From an uncultured Oscillospiraceae bacterium (GTDB lineage Bacteria; Bacillota; Clostridia; Oscillospirales; Acutalibacteraceae), in NCBI GenBank assembly GCA_902496265.1, contig CABVAD010000012.1, positions 1 to 11,241 of the forward strand: a stretch of DNA of 11,241 nucleotides, written 5' to 3'. The position numbers were made by a program, and so were the translations under genes. Under the pieces are notes generated by a model. It had not been told where the DNA came from, ran no database searches, and was given only the letters and a program-made list of their open reading frames with translations. Positions 8,901-11,241 of the stretch are shown here, one piece after another; position 1 is the first letter of the stretch, and the number at the start of each line of letters is the position of its first letter.

Positions 8901-9598
8901 TTAATAACCTTACCCCCTCGGCGGTCGCAAGGAGCGTTGACAGCTTTGCAGAAAAGCTTAAAAATGCACAAATGGTCTTTATCCCCGGCGGCTTTTCGGG
9001 CGGTGACGAGCCTGACGGCAGCGGTAAATTTATAACCGCCTTCTTCAGGAACGCCGCTGTTAAAGAGGAAATAACCCGACTTCTTGAAGACAGAGACGGT
9101 CTTATGTGCGGCATCTGCAACGGTTTCCAAGCCTTAATTAAGCTCGGTCTTGTCCCATACGGCAAGATTATTGACACCGACGAGCATTGTCCTACCCTTA
9201 CCTACAACACGATAGCCCGCCACCAGTCGAAGATTGTCCGCACGCGGATTGCTTCTAACAAATCTCCCTGGCTTGCCGAGACTAATGTGGGCGATATTTA
9301 CAGCGTGCCGATTTCCCACGGCGAGGGACGCTTTATAGCTGATGAGGAGCTTATTAATAAGTTAGCCGAAAACGGACAGATTGCGACCCAGTATGTGGAT
9401 CTCGGCGGAAACGCCACAAGCGATGTTCGCTTTAACCCGAACGACTCTATGTACGCGATTGAGGGTATCACCTCGCCCGACGGCAGGGTCTTCGGCAAGA
9501 TGGGTCATTCCGAGCGAACAGCCGCCGACCTTTACAGAAATGTTCCGGGCAATTACGATATAAAGATGTTCACTTCCGCGGTAAAATACTATAAGTAA
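5909..9598 (+). CDS. purL: Phosphoribosylformylglycinamidine synthase, single-chain with glutaminase domain
   Basis: This enzyme converts FGAR, glutamine and ATP to FGAM, the fourth pathway step. The 1229-residue protein is the large single-chain type found in Clostridia and streptococci, so no separate PurS or PurQ is needed. A PurS-like N-terminal region precedes the synthetase core, which includes SDHCRHTTF (219-227), NETHNHPTEIEPFGG (313-327), GGKTGRDGCGGATG (439-452) and GGKDSM (766-771). From about residue 965 comes a class I glutamine amidotransferase domain: GGFSGGDEP near the oxyanion site (1027-1035), nucleophile Cys1070 in GICNGFQ, and His1137 and Glu1139 in SHGEGRF. The full triad is intact. 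The ATG overlaps the purD stop (TAATG), with AAGGAG at 5895-5900 giving normal spacing, so translation is probably coupled to purD. Confidence 0.97.
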   Translation: MVYRVFTEKKKELAAEARALLSDINGLLQISSVTGVRVINRYDAENISEELFDYAVKTVFSEPQLDITYSTLKNDGAQIFAVEYLPGQFDQRADSAAQCIQLISKGDRPVIRTAKVYMLYGDITESELNAIKKHVINPVEAREAALLKPETLSTDYDIPKTVATLDGFIGLDRAGLENFVKQYSLAMDADDIAFCQDYFKSEHRDPTMTEIRMIDTYWSDHCRHTTFLTHLDGAVFEDELLQSAYNDYLNVRKELSRTKPICLMDLATVAVKYLKKHGKLDKLDESEEINACTVKIKVDVDGKAEDWLLLFKNETHNHPTEIEPFGGAATCIGGAIRDPLSGRSYVYGAMRVTGAANPLKKVSETIPGKLPQRKLVTTAADGYSSYGNQIGLATGIVDEIYHDGYAAKRMEIGAVIAAAPAENVRRECPDPGDIVILLGGKTGRDGCGGATGSSKSHTTESLETCGAEVQKGNAPEERKLQRLFRNKTATRMIKRCNDFGAGGVSVAVGELADGLNIDLNAVPKKYDGLDGTELAISESQERMAVVVEKENVEAFIKLANEENLEATPVAVVTAEPRLVMRWNGKEIVNISREFLNSNGAQKHITAEVEKPQDYNVPVAGGFTENYKALADDLNICSKRGLSEQFDSTIGAGTVLMPFGGKNQLTPIQAMVQKISVEKKHTDDCSLMAWGYNPFITEKSPYHGAYLAVVESVCKLIATGAEFKDVYLTFQEYFERLGKDGKRWGKPLAALLGAFKAQTEYGIGAIGGKDSMSGSFEQLDVPPTLVSFAVTTSKTKNIISPEFKKAGNKLVLITPVYDENTLPVTSSQLRVFGRVTELLRSGKAVSCYTPTLGGIAEAVMKMCFGNGLGFTFDSNMSVSAIFGYSYGSFLLEVTEDIEDAITVGTVTDDGKITLNGESVELEDLLNIYESKLESVYRCNIPDSKSPMKNFSFTAEKRVSPAIKTAKPRVLIPVFPGTNCEYDSAKVMRDAGAEPEIFVINNLTPSAVARSVDSFAEKLKNAQMVFIPGGFSGGDEPDGSGKFITAFFRNAAVKEEITRLLEDRDGLMCGICNGFQALIKLGLVPYGKIIDTDEHCPTLTYNTIARHQSKIVRTRIASNKSPWLAETNVGDIYSVPISHGEGRFIADEELINKLAENGQIATQYVDLGGNATSDVRFNPNDSMYAIEGITSPDGRVFGKMGHSERTAADLYRNVPGNYDIKMFTSAVKYYK

Positions 9599-9602
9599 GG
9601 AG
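9597..9602 (+). promoter_or_regulatory. Ribosome binding site of fhs that supports a GTG start
   Basis: AAGGAG begins inside the purL stop codon TAA (9596-9598) and lies 8 nt before GTG 9611. Position and strength support GTG as the true start of fhs and suggest that ribosomes ending purL can reload onto fhs. Confidence 0.8.
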
Positions 9603-9610
9603 TTTTTAAA

Positions 9611-11241
9611 GTGGCTTATTTATCTGATATTGAAATCGCACAGCAGTGCGAGATGAAGCCGATAACCGAAATTGCTGAAAATGCGGGAATCGGCGAAAAA
9701 TACATCGAACAGTACGGCAAATACAAGGCAAAAATCGACCTTTCCCTCCTAAATGAGAGCGAAAGGGACAACGGCAAGCTTGTACTTGTAACCGCCATCA
9801 CCCCCACCCCTGCCGGCGAGGGCAAAACCACCACCACAATCGGTCTTGCGGACGGTATGAAGCGTATCGGAAAAAGCGTTGCGGTGGCACTTCGCGAGCC
9901 CTCCTTAGGCCCTGTTTTCGGAATTAAGGGCGGTGCCGCGGGCGGCGGATATGCTCAGGTTGTGCCTATGGAGGACATTAACCTGCACTTTACAGGCGAT
10001 TTCCACGCGATAGGCGCGGCTAACAATCTGCTTGCCGCTATGCTCGACAACCATATTCAACAAGGAAATACACTTGGTATAGACCCCCGCAAAATCACCT
10101 GGAAACGCTGTGTCGATATGAACGACAGACAGCTCCGCTTTGTTGTTGACGGACTGGGCGGCAAGGTAAACGGCGTTCCGCGCGAGGACGGGTTTGATAT
10201 AACAGTTGCGAGCGAAATTATGGCGGTGCTGTGTCTCTCTAATTCCATTTCCGACCTTAAAGAGCGCCTTTCCCGCATAATTGTTGGTTACACCTATGAC
10301 GATAAGCCGGTTACGGCAGGCGAGCTTAAGGCGGCGGGCGCAATGGCGGCGCTTTTAAAGGACGCTATAAAGCCCAATCTTGTCCAGACCTTAGAGGGTA
10401 CTCCCGCATTCGTTCACGGCGGACCGTTTGCTAATATCGCCCACGGCTGTAACTCGGTTACAGCCACAAAAATGGCACTTAAGACCGCAGATTACGCGAT
10501 AACCGAGGCTGGCTTCGGCGCGGATTTGGGCGCGGAAAAATTCCTTGACATAAAATGCCGCGCGGCAGGTCTTACCCCCTCCGCGGTGGTTGTAGTAGCC
10601 ACGGTACGCGCACTTAAAATGCACGGCGGACTTGATAAAAAGAGCCTTGACACCGAAAACCTAACCGCCCTCGAAAATGGTATTCCTAATCTTCTCCGAC
10701 ACGTTTCCAACATTAAAAATGTATATAAGCTCCCTTGCGTTGTCGCGGTCAACCGCTTCCCAACTGACACCGACAATGAAATAAACTTCATTATCGAAAA
10801 GTGCAAAGAACTCGGTGTTAATGTTGTTCTCTCAACCGTTTGGGCGGACGGCGGTAAAGGCGGCGAGGACTTAGCAAAAGAGGTTGTACGCCTTTGCGAG
10901 GAAGAAAAGGGCGATTTCACCTACAGCTATTCGCTCGAAGGCTCTATTGAGAAAAAAATCGAGGAAGTAGTTAAAAAGGTTTACGGCGGAAAAGGCATAT
11001 CTATACTCCCCGCCGCTAAAAAACAGATTGATAAGCTAACCGAGCTTGGTTTTTCAAATCTTCCCGTATGTATTGCAAAAACCCAGTACAGCTTTTCGGA
11101 TAACCCCGCCTTGTTAGGTGCTCCCGAGGACTTCACCGTGACGGTAAAGAATGTCAAAATCTCAGCGGGCGCGGGCTTTATAGTAGTTCTGACGGGTGAT
11201 ATTATGACTATGCCCGGACTTCCGAAAGTCCCAGCCGCAGA
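9611..11241 (+). CDS. fhs: Formate-tetrahydrofolate ligase (3' end cut by window edge)
   Basis: Fhs joins formate to THF with ATP, giving 10-formyl-THF, the donor for the AICAR and GAR formyltransferases. In anaerobes it is a main route for formate into one-carbon metabolism. The start is GTG at 9611, supported by AAGGAG at 9597-9602 and by conserved family sequence right after it (IEIAQQCEMKPITEIA). The first ATG (9653) would cut into that sequence. The frame stays open to the window end, giving 543 codons. Family members are about 556 residues, and the last visible residues MPGLPKVPAA are near the usual C terminus, so only a dozen or so residues are missing. Motifs include the P-loop TPTPAGEGKTTTT (64-76), LREPSLGPVFGIKGGAAGGGY (94-114) and LTGDIMTMPGLPKVP near the end. 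Folate-linked placement after purL points to supply of purine formyl groups. Confidence 0.96.
   Translation, partial: MAYLSDIEIAQQCEMKPITEIAENAGIGEKYIEQYGKYKAKIDLSLLNESERDNGKLVLVTAITPTPAGEGKTTTTIGLADGMKRIGKSVAVALREPSLGPVFGIKGGAAGGGYAQVVPMEDINLHFTGDFHAIGAANNLLAAMLDNHIQQGNTLGIDPRKITWKRCVDMNDRQLRFVVDGLGGKVNGVPREDGFDITVASEIMAVLCLSNSISDLKERLSRIIVGYTYDDKPVTAGELKAAGAMAALLKDAIKPNLVQTLEGTPAFVHGGPFANIAHGCNSVTATKMALKTADYAITEAGFGADLGAEKFLDIKCRAAGLTPSAVVVVATVRALKMHGGLDKKSLDTENLTALENGIPNLLRHVSNIKNVYKLPCVVAVNRFPTDTDNEINFIIEKCKELGVNVVLSTVWADGGKGGEDLAKEVVRLCEEEKGDFTYSYSLEGSIEKKIEEVVKKVYGGKGISILPAAKKQIDKLTELGFSNLPVCIAKTQYSFSDNPALLGAPEDFTVTVKNVKISAGAGFIVVLTGDIMTMPGLPKVPAA

Noticed and set aside
8710..9177. 155-codon open frame on the - strand opposite the purL glutaminase domain
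   Set aside because: It has no recognisable motif, lies wholly opposite a well-conserved coding region and has the serine/proline-rich look of a shadow frame. The same holds for the other minus-strand frames.
9599..9610. T-run after purL (TTTTT at 9603-9607) as a terminator tail
   Set aside because: There is no GC-rich hairpin before it, and it lies in the spacer between the Shine-Dalgarno and the fhs start, so it is not a terminator.

Overview
The window reads as one continuous stretch of a de novo purine biosynthesis operon with linked one-carbon (folate) genes. All seven genes are on the + strand, with almost no intergenic space. The order is purO (IMP cyclohydrolase, cut at the left edge), purB (adenylosuccinate lyase), a stand-alone AICAR formyltransferase (the C-terminal half of PurH), glyA (serine hydroxymethyltransferase), purD (GAR synthetase), purL (single-chain FGAM synthase with fused glutaminase) and fhs (formate-tetrahydrofolate ligase, cut at the right edge). 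The longest gap is 19 nt. No promoter, riboswitch, terminator, RNA gene, mobile element or CRISPR array is visible, so transcription presumably starts left of the window and continues past its right edge.

The likely host is a Gram-positive anaerobe of the class Clostridia, possibly an Oscillospirales/Ruminococcaceae-type gut bacterium. The grounds are strong AAGGAG Shine-Dalgarno sites before most genes, the approximately 1230-residue single-chain PurL typical of Clostridia and streptococci, the presence of fhs, and a PurO-type cyclohydrolase. This is inference from gene content; no marker gene is present to settle taxonomy.

The genes work together as follows. GlyA splits serine into glycine, the substrate of PurD, and methylene-THF. 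Fhs charges THF with formate to give 10-formyl-THF, the donor for AICAR formyltransferase and for a PurN that is not in the window. PurD makes GAR and PurL makes FGAM. PurB makes AICAR and also converts adenylosuccinate to AMP. The AICAR formyltransferase makes FAICAR and PurO closes the ring to IMP. PurF, PurN (or PurT), PurM, PurE, PurC and FolD are not here and may lie outside the window.

The most notable points are that the last two steps are done by two separate proteins rather than bifunctional PurH, with PurO (first described in archaea) replacing the missing cyclohydrolase domain, and that PurB and the AICAR formyltransferase both look like the eukaryotic forms (ADSL, ATIC). I see no sign of an undescribed system. 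The genes are intact, recognisable housekeeping enzymes.
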